NCBI RefSeq assembly: GCF_003719305.1
Contig: NZ_RARC01000001.1
Coordinates: 434,001 to 498,000 of the forward strand
Direction: 5' to 3'
Source: Mycolicibacterium stellerae
GTDB taxonomy: Bacteria; Actinomycetota; Actinomycetes; Mycobacteriales; Mycobacteriaceae
DNA: 64,000 nucleotides
Shown here: positions 46,224-55,045 of the stretch, one piece after another
Layout of the letters: each line of letters starts with the position of its first letter
How positions within the stretch are numbered: the stretch's first letter is position 1
The notes under the pieces: generated by a model
The model's input: the letters and a program-made list of their open reading frames with translations, nothing else
Database searches by the model: none
Told to the model about the DNA's origin: nothing
Translations under genes and position numbers: made by a program

Positions 46224-46724
46224 GTGCCGCCCATCTCGACAGACGACGCCACTGCCCCGTTCCGGCTGAGCGTCAACGGTCGTGACTACGACGTCGACGT
46301 TCCGGTCGGCACCTCGCTGCTCGAGGTGCTGCGCAACGACATCGGCGACAAGTCACCGAAATTCGGCTGTGGACTTGGCCAGTGCGGGGCATGCTTCGTC
46401 CTGATCGACGGCCACCCGACGCCCGCCTGCGACACCCCGGTCGAGTATGTCCACGGCGACGTGCGCACTCTTGCCGGCCTCGGACGTCCCGGCGCGCCGC
46501 ACCCCGTGCAGTCGGCATTCCTCGAGCTGCAGGCCGGGCAGTGCGGCTACTGCGTCGCCGGCATCATCGTGAGCGCGGCCGCGCTTCTGCGCGACAATCC
46601 CCGGCCCACCCGCGAGCAGGTGTCGGAAGCGTTGGAGCGCAACCTCTGCCGCTGCGGAACACATGTGCGGTTCGTCGACGCAGTGCTGGCGGCCGCGGGG
46701 TCGACACCGGGCTCCGAGAGGTGA
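46224..46724 (+). CDS. Molybdenum hydroxylase [2Fe-2S] small subunit
   Basis: This 166-aa iron-sulfur subunit of the xanthine oxidase/isoquinoline oxidoreductase family has an N-terminal plant-type ferredoxin domain with Cys residues in KFGCGLGQCGACFVLIDG and PACDTPV. Its C-terminal four-helix domain binds a second cluster through GQCGYCVAGI and NLCRCGTH. The start is GTG 46224. The stop overlaps the GTG of the large subunit (GTGA). There is no FAD-binding medium subunit, so electrons must leave by another acceptor, as in two-subunit IorAB/NicAB-type enzymes. Confidence 0.92.
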   Translation: MPPISTDDATAPFRLSVNGRDYDVDVPVGTSLLEVLRNDIGDKSPKFGCGLGQCGACFVLIDGHPTPACDTPVEYVHGDVRTLAGLGRPGAPHPVQSAFLELQAGQCGYCVAGIIVSAAALLRDNPRPTREQVSEALERNLCRCGTHVRFVDAVLAAAGSTPGSER

Positions 46725-48832
46725 GCTCCGAGCTGCCCGCCTCGCTGGTCGCCAATCCGTGGATCTCCACCTGGCTGACCGTCGCCGACGACGGTGCCAT
46801 CACACTGCGCGTCGGCAAGGTCGAGCTCGGGCAGGGGATCCTGACGGCGCTGACCCAGATCGCCGCCCACGAACTGGACGTCCCGCCCGAGGCGGTCAGG
46901 ACCGCCGCGACCAACACGTCGTCGTCACCTGACGAGGGGCTCACCGCGGGCAGCCTGTCGATCATGTCCTCCGGCGCGGCGGTCCGGCGGGTATGCGCCG
47001 AGACCAGGGAGCTGTTCCGCTGCGCAGCGGCGCACCGGTCGGGACTCGACACCGCGCAGATCCGGCTGGTCTCCGGCGCGTTCGTGGCGCCAGACGGTGC
47101 CCGCATCGGGTCGTACGCCGACCTGTCCGGTGTCGTGGACCTGCACGTCCGCGTCGGCGACGCGGCCCTGCAGGTCGAGTTCGCCCCTGCCACGTCCAAG
47201 GACCTCGCTCGCATCGACCTACCCGACAAGGTCCTCGGCCGCCCGCGCTTCATCCACGACCTCGACTTCGACGGCATGCTGCACGGCAGGGTCGTGCGTC
47301 CCCCAGGCCCGGGCGCGCACCTCGAAGAGGTTGCGCTCGAAGAGGTTTCGACCATGCCCGGCGTCGACCGGGTGGTGTGCGACGGTGACTTCCTTGCCGT
47401 CGTGGCCCGCCGGGAGGGGCAGGCCACCCGCGCCGCCGACGCGTTGGCTGCGGCGGCCTCCTGGTCTGCCGGTGTCGAGCTGCCCGACACAGATGACCTG
47501 CAGAGCTGGTTGCGCACCGCCGAGACCGAAACCCGTCGCATCCGCAACGACGGTGCCCGGTACGACGACGCCTCCGTGGTCGTCGCCGCGACGTTCTCCC
47601 GCCCTTTCCTCGCGCACGCCTCGATCGGCCCCAGCTGCGCCATCGCGCATTTCGACAACGGACGGCTCGAAGTGTGGAGCCACAGCCAAGGGGTGTTCAC
47701 CCTCGGTCGCGCCATTGCGGCCGCCCTCGAGCTGAGTCCGGAAGCGGTCGTGGTGCAGCACGTCGAAGGCCCGGGCAGCTACGGGCACAACGCCGCCGAT
47801 GACGTCGCCATGGACGCCGCCCTGCTGGCCACCGCGATCCCGGGCAGGCACGTGCGGGTGCAGTGGAGCCGGGGCGACGAATTCGCTTGGGAGCCTTTCG
47901 GTCCGGCAATGGTCGGTGATGTCACCGCCAGCGCTGACGGCAACGGCACGATCACCGACCTGTCCTATGAGCTGTGGACGAACGGTCACACCGCCCGCCC
48001 CGGGTACGCGCCACGCCACAGCCTCTTGGCCGACGCGCACCGAGCCGGCGTCGCACTGCTCCCCGCCGCCGTCGACCCGCCTGCCGAGCGCGGTCACGGT
48101 TCGGCACGCAACGCCGAGCCCTACTACGACATCGCCAGGGTCGATGTCACCGTCCACCGGCTGCTCACGATGCCGATCCGCACGTCCTCACTGCGTTCCC
48201 TTGGCAGCCACCTCAACACGTTCGCACTGGAATCCGTCATGGACGAGTTGGCTCGGGCGGCCGGACGCGATCCGTTGCAGATGCGGCTCGACCACCTGTC
48301 CGATCCGCGGGCTCGGGCCGTGTTGCGCACCGCGGCCGCCGCCGCGGACTGGGGGGCTCCCCTGCCGGATGGTCACGGACGCGGAATCGCGTTCTGTCGC
48401 TACAAGAATCGCGGCTCGTACTGCGCGGTCGTCGCCGACGTCGAGGCGACCGACCGGCTGCACGTCACGCGGCTGACGATCGCCGTCGACGTCGGGCGCG
48501 TCGTGAACGCCAACGGGGTGCGCAACCAGATCGAAGGCGGCGCAATCCAGGCGACCAGCTGGGCGCTGTTCGAACAGGTGCGCTTCGACCGGCACTCGAT
48601 CACCAGCACCGACTGGGAGACCTACCCGATCGCGCGGTTCAGCGACGTCCCCGCGCTCGAAGTGCATCTGCTCGACCGTGCCGACGAACCCCCGCTCGGC
48701 GCCGGGGAGGCCACCCAGGGACCGGCGACGGCCGCGATCGGCAATGCGCTCGCCAACGCCCTCGGTGTCCGGGTCAACACGCTGCCGTTCACCCGCGAGC
48801 ACATCGTGGCGGCGATCAACGCCGTCCCGTGA
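46721..48832 (+). CDS. Molybdenum hydroxylase large subunit (molybdopterin-binding, IorB/NicB-like)
   Basis: This 703-aa subunit binds molybdopterin cytosine dinucleotide. Visible features are the KVELGQGILTALTQIAAHEL motif near residue 31, the GPGSYGHNAADDVAMDA region near 350, and the C-terminal PLGAGEATQGPATAAIGNAL containing the catalytic Glu (GxGE). No twin-arginine signal is present, so the enzyme is cytosolic, unlike many IorB proteins. It would hydroxylate an N-heterocycle or oxidise an aldehyde using water. The start GTG 46721 overlaps the small-subunit stop. It converges with the next gene, with 17 bp overlap. Confidence 0.9.
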   Translation: MSSELPASLVANPWISTWLTVADDGAITLRVGKVELGQGILTALTQIAAHELDVPPEAVRTAATNTSSSPDEGLTAGSLSIMSSGAAVRRVCAETRELFRCAAAHRSGLDTAQIRLVSGAFVAPDGARIGSYADLSGVVDLHVRVGDAALQVEFAPATSKDLARIDLPDKVLGRPRFIHDLDFDGMLHGRVVRPPGPGAHLEEVALEEVSTMPGVDRVVCDGDFLAVVARREGQATRAADALAAAASWSAGVELPDTDDLQSWLRTAETETRRIRNDGARYDDASVVVAATFSRPFLAHASIGPSCAIAHFDNGRLEVWSHSQGVFTLGRAIAAALELSPEAVVVQHVEGPGSYGHNAADDVAMDAALLATAIPGRHVRVQWSRGDEFAWEPFGPAMVGDVTASADGNGTITDLSYELWTNGHTARPGYAPRHSLLADAHRAGVALLPAAVDPPAERGHGSARNAEPYYDIARVDVTVHRLLTMPIRTSSLRSLGSHLNTFALESVMDELARAAGRDPLQMRLDHLSDPRARAVLRTAAAAADWGAPLPDGHGRGIAFCRYKNRGSYCAVVADVEATDRLHVTRLTIAVDVGRVVNANGVRNQIEGGAIQATSWALFEQVRFDRHSITSTDWETYPIARFSDVPALEVHLLDRADEPPLGAGEATQGPATAAIGNALANALGVRVNTLPFTREHIVAAINAVP

Positions 48833-49877
48833 GCCGGTCGGCCATCCAGTCCGCCGTGCGGTACCGGTGTGCGGCAAGCACATTGGCACAGCCGTGGTTG
48901 CCGTCCTCGAGCAGCAGGAACTCACTTCCGTCCACCTCACGGTGCAGCCGCTCGGCCTGCTGCCACGGAATCAACCGGTCCTTCTTGCCCGCGACGACCA
49001 GCGTCGGGCACCGCAGGGTCGAGGTGCGCCCCGCCATGGTGAGCGTCATCGCCATGGCCCTGGCGTCGTTCGCACTCGTCGAGCGCGACCGGACCGTGAA
49101 CGTCTCGCGGGTCAACGCCGGGAGCATGTCCCAGTTCTGCCCGAACGTGTAGGGACCGCACAGGCTCACACACGCCCTGATCCGCTCGTCGCCGCTGGCG
49201 AACCGTGGTGCGTAATAGCCGCCGAGGCTCACACCCCACACACCGAGGCGATCGGCGTCGATGTCGTCGCGCGCGACCAACGCGTCGACGAGTGCCCGGC
49301 CTGGTACCTCCCAGTCCGCGCGGATCGGGAGCTCGTACTCGGCTTCCCCCTGCCCTGGGCCGTCGACGCTGAACGTGGCAAGGCCGCGGGCGAGGAAGAG
49401 GTCCTCGGTCGCCCGCAACTCCTCCTTGGTGGAATCCAGACCCGGCACCATGATCACCGCCGGATGGGGTGACCGCCCCGCCGGCTTCCGCAGGATTCCG
49501 TAGATCGTCGAGCCTTCGAACGGCATCTCGATTCGTTCGCCGGGTGGGTCGAGATGTGGCAGTGCGGCATTCAGGCAGCGCACGGCCGCGTCATGGGCGG
49601 CACGCATCTGATCGAGATCCCGGACGTAGACGAACTTCGCGAAGTGGTAGACCACCGCCGCGGTGCTCAGATGCGCCCCTGCGGAACGGACCCGACCCTG
49701 GTCGAGCGCCTCGATTCCGAGGTCTTCGTGCACACGAGCCGCCGCCGACCAGGCGTCGCACCAGTCATCCCAGGACTCCAGGGAGCTCATCACGCGGTCG
49801 AAATCGGCGGGCGGGACACCGTTGGCGGTGAACCGGGGGCCCCAGTGCGACCGGGCCGAGGCGACATACTCGTCCAC
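48816..49877 (-). CDS. Alpha/beta hydrolase of the pseudo-oxynicotine hydrolase (FrsA-like) type
   Basis: This 353-aa protein has a helical N-terminal domain (about residues 1-115) followed by an alpha/beta-hydrolase core. The triad is Ser217 (GVWGVSLGGYYAP), Asp300 (AGKKDRLIP) and His328 (EDGNHGCAN). The two-domain layout, length and triad spacing resemble 2,6-dihydroxypseudooxynicotine hydrolase of nicotine-degrading Arthrobacter, which cleaves a C-C bond; this is similarity by eye. Start GTG 49877, with GAGGG about 10 nt upstream. A LacI-type operator lies 26 bp upstream and is shared with the divergent FAD oxidoreductase gene. Confidence 0.85.
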   Translation of the reverse strand: MDEYVASARSHWGPRFTANGVPPADFDRVMSSLESWDDWCDAWSAAARVHEDLGIEALDQGRVRSAGAHLSTAAVVYHFAKFVYVRDLDQMRAAHDAAVRCLNAALPHLDPPGERIEMPFEGSTIYGILRKPAGRSPHPAVIMVPGLDSTKEELRATEDLFLARGLATFSVDGPGQGEAEYELPIRADWEVPGRALVDALVARDDIDADRLGVWGVSLGGYYAPRFASGDERIRACVSLCGPYTFGQNWDMLPALTRETFTVRSRSTSANDARAMAMTLTMAGRTSTLRCPTLVVAGKKDRLIPWQQAERLHREVDGSEFLLLEDGNHGCANVLAAHRYRTADWMADRLTGRR

Positions 49878-49903
49878 TGTCGAATACCCTCGTTTCCGTC
49901 ATT

Positions 49904-49915
49904 GCAATCGATTGC
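49904..49915. promoter_or_regulatory. LacI-type operator between hydrolase and FAD oxidoreductase genes
   Basis: GCAATCGATTGC is an exact core copy, flanked by T on the left, in the 85-bp gap between two divergent genes. It lies 26 bp from GTG 49877 and 47 bp from ATG 49963. Confidence 0.7.
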
Positions 49916-49962
49916 GGTGGGTTCTACCGTAGCAAGGGGACCGCATCGACGGAAGGACGAAA

Positions 49963-51516
49963 ATGCCCTCTGCTCCTCCAGATTCGGCCGTGCACGAGGC
50001 CAGTGACGTGGTCGTGGTGGGTGGCGGGCACAACGCCCTGGTGTGCGCCGCATACCTGGCAGAGGCCGGGCTGTCGGTCACCGTGCTCGAGGGCCGCGAC
50101 GTCATCGGTGGCAACACCGTGACAGAGGAGCTCACTCTCCCGGGCTGGCAGCACGACTCCTGCTCCACGGCACACGTTGTGTTGCAGTCCAATCCGCTGA
50201 TCCGTGACGACGAGCTCGGGCTTGCCGCACGGTACGGGCTCGAGTACATCGTCACCGACCCGGCGGTCGTCTTCCCGCTCGCCGACGGCGACCTGCTGAC
50301 GGTGCACCCGGATCTGGCGGAGACGGCCGCCGAGTTCGCCCGCTATTCCGCCGCCGACGCGGACGCCCTCGTATCCATGATCGACACCTGGAACGCCGGT
50401 CAGCGAATCGCCCACGCCCACATGTCCGCCGGTCTGCCATTGCCCGACCAGCCGTGGTCGCACAGCTACGAAGCGCTGCGGCGCCGCAGCGCGTGGGAGG
50501 TGATCGCCTCGACGTTCGGCCATCCCGTCACACGCCAGGTGATGGCCTGGATGGCGTTCGCCACGATCCAGCCACCCGAGCGGCCCGGCACCGGCGCGCT
50601 GCCTGCCGCGATCATGGCCGGTCGGCTGGCCTACGGCTGGGCTACGCCGGTCGGGGGGTCGGGGGCCCTGCCCAACGCCCTTGCCGCACACATCACCGAC
50701 CACGGGGGCACCGTCGAGACCTCCGCGTGGGTGCAGTCCTTCACCGTCGAGCACGGCCGCTGCGTCGGGGTGCGCACCGACGACGGGCGCGAGTTCCGGG
50801 CAGCCCGCGCGGTGGTGGCGGGCAGTCACCTTCGCGAGCTGAGCGAGATGCTGGAGGGCAAGTCGACTGCGGCCGATGCCGCCGCACGATGCTGGCGGCC
50901 CGGTATTCCGCTGTTCGCCGTTCACTTCGCGCTTCGAGCCGACGCCAGTTATCGAGGAACCCGCGGGCCGGTCACGTCGGCCGCAGGCGGCCTCGGCAGC
51001 CCGAAGGGCTTGCTCCGTCAGGTCGCGGGCGTGGCTGCCGGACACCTGGAGACCGAGGACCCGTGGCTTTTGATGATGTCGTCGACGGCGGTCGATCCCG
51101 GGCGCGCGCCGGGCGGCACCTTCAAATTCCTCACGACGGCGCCGATGCTGCGCGACGGCAGGCCGTGGTCGCAGGACGATGCCTCGGCATACGCACAGGT
51201 GCTGCTGGACATCGCGCGCCGCCACGTCGACGGCCTCGATGACGCCGACATCCTGGCCATCAGGCCCGAATCGCCCACCTCGCTCGCTGCGCACAATCGC
51301 GCGAACATCGGGGGCTCCTGCCATGGCGGCGAATTTGTGCTCGACGACGGCACGGTTATCCCCGGCTGGCTCGATTACCGAACCGACGTCCCCGGGCTGT
51401 ATCTGACCGGATCGACCTCACACCCTGGCGGTTCGGTGTCGGGACGGCCTGGCCGCAACACGGCCCGCACCGTCCTGGCCGATCTCGGGGTGACACCGAC
51501 GATGTCGGTCCCCTAG
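49963..51516 (+). CDS. FAD-dependent oxidoreductase, phytoene-desaturase-like (amine-oxidase superfamily)
   Basis: This 517-aa flavoprotein has the N-terminal dinucleotide motif DVVVVGGGHNALVCAAYLAE, then LEGRDVIGGNTVTEE, and a C-terminal FAD motif around GLYLTGSTSHPGGSVSG. This arrangement is that of the CrtI/phytoene dehydrogenase-like group, whose soluble bacterial members oxidise or isomerise varied small substrates. No carotenoid genes accompany it, so carotenoid synthesis is unlikely. It is divergent from the C-C hydrolase gene with a LacI-type operator between. Its TAG stop shares CTAG with the convergent LVIVD gene stop. Confidence 0.85.
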   Translation: MPSAPPDSAVHEASDVVVVGGGHNALVCAAYLAEAGLSVTVLEGRDVIGGNTVTEELTLPGWQHDSCSTAHVVLQSNPLIRDDELGLAARYGLEYIVTDPAVVFPLADGDLLTVHPDLAETAAEFARYSAADADALVSMIDTWNAGQRIAHAHMSAGLPLPDQPWSHSYEALRRRSAWEVIASTFGHPVTRQVMAWMAFATIQPPERPGTGALPAAIMAGRLAYGWATPVGGSGALPNALAAHITDHGGTVETSAWVQSFTVEHGRCVGVRTDDGREFRAARAVVAGSHLRELSEMLEGKSTAADAAARCWRPGIPLFAVHFALRADASYRGTRGPVTSAAGGLGSPKGLLRQVAGVAAGHLETEDPWLLMMSSTAVDPGRAPGGTFKFLTTAPMLRDGRPWSQDDASAYAQVLLDIARRHVDGLDDADILAIRPESPTSLAAHNRANIGGSCHGGEFVLDDGTVIPGWLDYRTDVPGLYLTGSTSHPGGSVSGRPGRNTARTVLADLGVTPTMSVP

Positions 51517-52721
51517 TCGGTCAGCCGGACGACATGCAGGCCGTGGTTCTTGTCCGAGAAGAAGATGTTGCCCCGCGCATCGACCAGCACATCCTCCGAT
51601 TGGGTCACCAACGTCTTGGGTAGCAGGCCGCGGCGCTCGGTGGGATCGTCGGGGAGGTACCAGGCGATCTCGCGCGGCAGGTAGGCGTCGCTGATGTCAT
51701 AGACCCGCAGCCCCGCGTTGAACCACGTCATGAACATCAGGTTGTCGTCGGCGAAGAGCTCGGACCCCTGTGGATGGTGCTGATTGTGCGGCCCGAACCG
51801 CCCGCCCCGCGTGCTGAAGTTCGGATAGGGCGCCCCCACTGCGGGCTTCGGTATCGGCAGCAGGGACATGATCCGTGGGTGCAACTCGTCGGTGACGTCG
51901 ACGATGCCGGCGAAGTTGTACGCTTCCTGCTGACGTTCGGCGATCGCTTCGGTGTTGACCAGCAGCAGGTTTCGCGAGCGCAGCGAAATCACGGTGTGCA
52001 TTCCGATCATGCTGGAGAACGCGGCGCCGATGTCCAGCCGGGAGACCAGTGTCGGCCGCTCGATGTCCGAGATGTCGAGGATGACGACACCGGCAGTCCC
52101 GTAGCTGAGGTATGCGCGGTCGCCGAGAACATAGGGCGGCCCATGCAGAGAAATCCGCCGGGAGGGGGCGCTTCCCGAGGCGGCGAACTGCTCCGGGAGG
52201 AACCACATCGCCACTTCGGTGGGGTGAGCTGGGTCGGTGATGTCGAGGATGACGTAGATGTTGCCCTCGAAACCGCGGCGACTGGCCGTGACGTGAACGT
52301 AGCGGCCGCCGGTGTAATGGTTGCGGTGCACGCCGTGGTCGCCGGTTCGCCACTGGCCCAGCAGCTTCGGCGCGAGGGGATTGCGGACGTCGAAGAAACG
52401 GATGCCCTCGTCGGAGGTGTCGGCCGGATCGCCGCCCCACGCCGGAGGTCGGCGCTCCATGCCCTGCACCAGCAGTCCGTCGGCGACCTGGACCTGCCAG
52501 GTCGCGGCCTCATCGGGTCCTTCGATCGCACCGACCAGGTGCGGGTCGGTCGGGTCGGTCACGTCGAAGATCGACAACCGCGCTTCCCAGAAGTGCGTCG
52601 CATAGAGATACCAACGGTTCTCGACCACCTGCATGGCCAGCTTGAACACCGGCTTTCCGCCGACATCGTGATATCCGATGAGATCGACACCGTCGGCGGT
52701 GAACTCGGGTGCACCCCCCAT
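51513..52721 (-). CDS. LVIVD-repeat beta-propeller protein 1
   Basis: This 402-aa protein is built of repeated blades of the form (V/I)xDVTDPxxPxxV (for example IFDVTDPTDPHLVG, VILDITDPAHPTEV, VVILDISDIERPTLV, GLRVYDISDAYLPREI), the LVIVD/choice-of-propeller type. It has no signal peptide. It aligns along its length with the protein at 52721-53905 and shares with it histidines at H132 (GVHR), H193 (LHG), H242 (MHT) and H312 (GPHN), one per blade. Its ATG overlaps the stop of the paralogue (TAATG). It is the last gene of the ABC importer operon. No function is established; a metal-dependent enzyme is one possibility. Confidence 0.82.
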   Translation of the reverse strand: MGGAPEFTADGVDLIGYHDVGGKPVFKLAMQVVENRWYLYATHFWEARLSIFDVTDPTDPHLVGAIEGPDEAATWQVQVADGLLVQGMERRPPAWGGDPADTSDEGIRFFDVRNPLAPKLLGQWRTGDHGVHRNHYTGGRYVHVTASRRGFEGNIYVILDITDPAHPTEVAMWFLPEQFAASGSAPSRRISLHGPPYVLGDRAYLSYGTAGVVILDISDIERPTLVSRLDIGAAFSSMIGMHTVISLRSRNLLLVNTEAIAERQQEAYNFAGIVDVTDELHPRIMSLLPIPKPAVGAPYPNFSTRGGRFGPHNQHHPQGSELFADDNLMFMTWFNAGLRVYDISDAYLPREIAWYLPDDPTERRGLLPKTLVTQSEDVLVDARGNIFFSDKNHGLHVVRLTD

Positions 52722-53905
52722 TACGAAGCGGCCTCGGCCATGAGATCGGCAAGGTCCGGCAACGGCTCTAGACAGAAGACGCCGCCGGTGCCGCGGTCGG
52801 TCACCCAGATCAGACAGTGCTCGTCGACGAAGAGGTCGTTGGCCTGCGGGACGGCCGACCCGGCCGGCGCCTCGCTGACCCAGTGCGCGACCTCCCGCGG
52901 TTGCTGCGGGTCCGACAGGTCGTAGACGCGCAGACCGGCGCTGAAGTAGGTCGCGAACACCAGCCGATTGCTGCGATAGGAGTGCGCCCGGTTCTCGTGC
53001 AGGTTGTGCGGACCGTACCGCTGGGGCAGGTCGTCGAACGGGCCGGTAGGCGCGGGCAGCGTCCGCAGGTAGCGCGGAGCCGAGGGGTCTGCGATGTCGA
53101 TCAGGTGAATGCGCCGCTCTTCGCCGTGCGGGCCGTCATGCTGTTGCTCGTCGGTGACCACCAGCAGCCCCCGATCGGTCAGGGGCAGGCATGTGTGCGT
53201 CGCCCCACCTTCCCACCGCAGCCGCGACACCTCGCGCGGCCGGGTCGGCTCGGAGGTGTCGAGCACGACGAGGTTGGCGTCGTCGTAGCCGAGGTAGGTG
53301 TACGCCCCCTCGGTAAGACCGTGGTGCGCCGCGACCCGGTGGCCGTCAGGCCAGTCGACGGTCTCGCCGCCGGCGGTCCACTGACCGGGCCACCACCAGC
53401 TCGCGGCGAGGACGGGCCGTTCGGGATCGGCGAGGTCCACGGTCATCCAGATGCGGTCGGTGAAACCCTCTGGCACACCGGACATGTGGGCGTAGCGACC
53501 GCCCTCCCACACGATGCGATGAACGCCCTTGCCGCCGGAGGACCAGAAGCCGATCTGCCTTAGGTGGAAGGGGTCGTCGACGCGGTAGATCGCGACACCG
53601 GCCGAATGCGGGCCGAGCGGCTTCTTGGGCCGGTACGGGAACCGCTCGTGGTTGACCAGAAGCAGCCCGTCGGCGATCTGCACCTTGTGGGTGTGGGTGT
53701 TGGCAGGCGCGTCCCACTGCGCGACCAGCTGGGGACGGTCCGGAGCGGACACGTCGAGGATGGACGTACCCGCTCCGGTCGAACCGGCGTGCCCGACGTA
53801 CAACGCGTCGCCGTGCCGCATCACCTGCATGCCGTCGCCGCGCCCGGCCAGGTCATGCTGGCCGACGAGTCGAACCCCCTGAGACGAAGCGGTTTCGGTC
53901 GTCAC
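52721..53905 (-). CDS. LVIVD-repeat beta-propeller protein 2
   Basis: This 394-aa paralogue of the neighbouring propeller protein has blades TSILDVSAPDRPQLV, MTVDLADPERPVLA, NLVVLDTSEPTRPREV, IHLIDIADPSAPRYL and GLRVYDLSDPQQPREV. The shared histidines fall at H129 (GVHR), H194/H195 (AHHG), H237 (THT) and H300 (GPHN). An extra His cluster, NTHTHK near residue 71, is absent from protein 1. There is no signal peptide. The start GTG 53905 overlaps the stop of the binding lipoprotein gene (GTGA), so it is translationally coupled to the importer. The function is unknown. Confidence 0.82.
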   Translation of the reverse strand: MTTETASSQGVRLVGQHDLAGRGDGMQVMRHGDALYVGHAGSTGAGTSILDVSAPDRPQLVAQWDAPANTHTHKVQIADGLLLVNHERFPYRPKKPLGPHSAGVAIYRVDDPFHLRQIGFWSSGGKGVHRIVWEGGRYAHMSGVPEGFTDRIWMTVDLADPERPVLAASWWWPGQWTAGGETVDWPDGHRVAAHHGLTEGAYTYLGYDDANLVVLDTSEPTRPREVSRLRWEGGATHTCLPLTDRGLLVVTDEQQHDGPHGEERRIHLIDIADPSAPRYLRTLPAPTGPFDDLPQRYGPHNLHENRAHSYRSNRLVFATYFSAGLRVYDLSDPQQPREVAHWVSEAPAGSAVPQANDLFVDEHCLIWVTDRGTGGVFCLEPLPDLADLMAEAAS

Positions 53906-54999
53906 TGAGCCATTGCCGCGGGCGTGGGCCGCAGCGGCAGGCCGAGCGCCTTCTGCGCGCGCCACAGCGGAACCAGATCGACGTACTCACGCCAGTTGGT
54001 TCCCGGCGGGATCACCTTCAACTCGATCTGCTCGTTGATGAACCGGTCCATGTCGGCGACGTCGAAGCCGCCGTCGGCGGTGTGATAATCGGGACTCTGC
54101 TCGGCGGCATACGCATCGCGGTAGGGCTGCGGAAGATCGAAGTCCTTCGATGCCATGAGGTCGAGCACTTCATCCTTGTTCTTGTCGTCGGTGATGAACT
54201 GGCGCGCCTTGAGCGTCGCTGTCAGAAAGGCCGCCGCGGTCTCGGGGCTCTCGGTGAGAATCTTGTTGGCCGACCAGCCGTTCTGCGGCGCCCTTCCCAG
54301 CTCCTGGAAGAGGAACTTCCCGCCCTCGGCCTCCAGCAGCGAGCGGTGCCGCAGCTGGAGGCTGGCACCGTCGACCGTGCCGGCGATCACCGACTGCAGC
54401 CGCTCGTTGGACTGGCCACCCGTGCTCACCAGATTGACGTCGGTGTCGGGGTTGATGCCGTTATCGGTGAGCAGCTTTCGGATGAGGAAGTCGTTGCGGC
54501 TACCGAACTGGCCACCGGTGATGGTCTTGCCCTTGAGGTCCTCGGCCGAGTTGATGCCCTTGCGCACGCCGAGGATGTTCGCTTCCCCCCCGAGATAGAC
54601 CGACAGGTAACGCAGATCGGAGTTCGACTTCTTCGCCGCCGCGATCGTCGTGTCGGTGTCGTACAGGGCGAAGTCCACGGAGCCGCCGATCAAAGCCGGC
54701 AGCGGGTCCTCGACGGTCACGATCTCGACGTTGTCGATGCCCACCTCCTTGAAGTAGCCCTTGTCCTGCGCCACCAGGACGTCGTGGTGGAACAGGTAGT
54801 ACGGGTTGTCCACGGCCACGACGATCGACTTCTTCACCTTCGCCGGGTCGATCGTCGCGTTGATGTCGGCCTCGCTGGTCGGAGACGCGGCGGAAGTGCC
54901 GCCGCCACCGGAGGATTCGCCGCCGCCGCAGGCCGTGAGCATCGTGGCTAGCGCTGCTCCCACACCCAGGAACGCCAGCAATCGTTTGCTTCGCCTCAT
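53902..54999 (-). CDS. ABC transporter substrate-binding lipoprotein (SsuA/TauA/NMT1 type)
   Basis: This 365-aa lipoprotein has a signal peptide MRRSKRLLAFLGVGAALATM ending in lipobox LTAC, a Gly/Ser linker, then the NMT1-like fold (VVAVDNPYYLFHHDVLVAQDKGYF, DFALYDTDTTIAAAKK, ITGGQFGSRNDFLIRKLL). It delivers a small organic ligand to the adjacent permease and ATPase. An operator-like GCAATCGTTTGC (54978-54989) overlaps its early codons. It sits between the permease and the two LVIVD genes in one operon. Confidence 0.9.
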   Translation of the reverse strand: MRRSKRLLAFLGVGAALATMLTACGGGESSGGGGTSAASPTSEADINATIDPAKVKKSIVVAVDNPYYLFHHDVLVAQDKGYFKEVGIDNVEIVTVEDPLPALIGGSVDFALYDTDTTIAAAKKSNSDLRYLSVYLGGEANILGVRKGINSAEDLKGKTITGGQFGSRNDFLIRKLLTDNGINPDTDVNLVSTGGQSNERLQSVIAGTVDGASLQLRHRSLLEAEGGKFLFQELGRAPQNGWSANKILTESPETAAAFLTATLKARQFITDDKNKDEVLDLMASKDFDLPQPYRDAYAAEQSPDYHTADGGFDVADMDRFINEQIELKVIPPGTNWREYVDLVPLWRAQKALGLPLRPTPAAMAQ

Positions 55000-55045
55000 G
55001 CACTTCTCCTTGTCTGATTCACTGGTCGTGCTATCGATTGATTGG

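Noticed and set aside
49963..51516. Phytoene desaturase of carotenoid biosynthesis
   Set aside because: No crtB/crtE-like genes are nearby, and the context and operator place it in a catabolic regulon; only the flavoprotein superfamily is shared.
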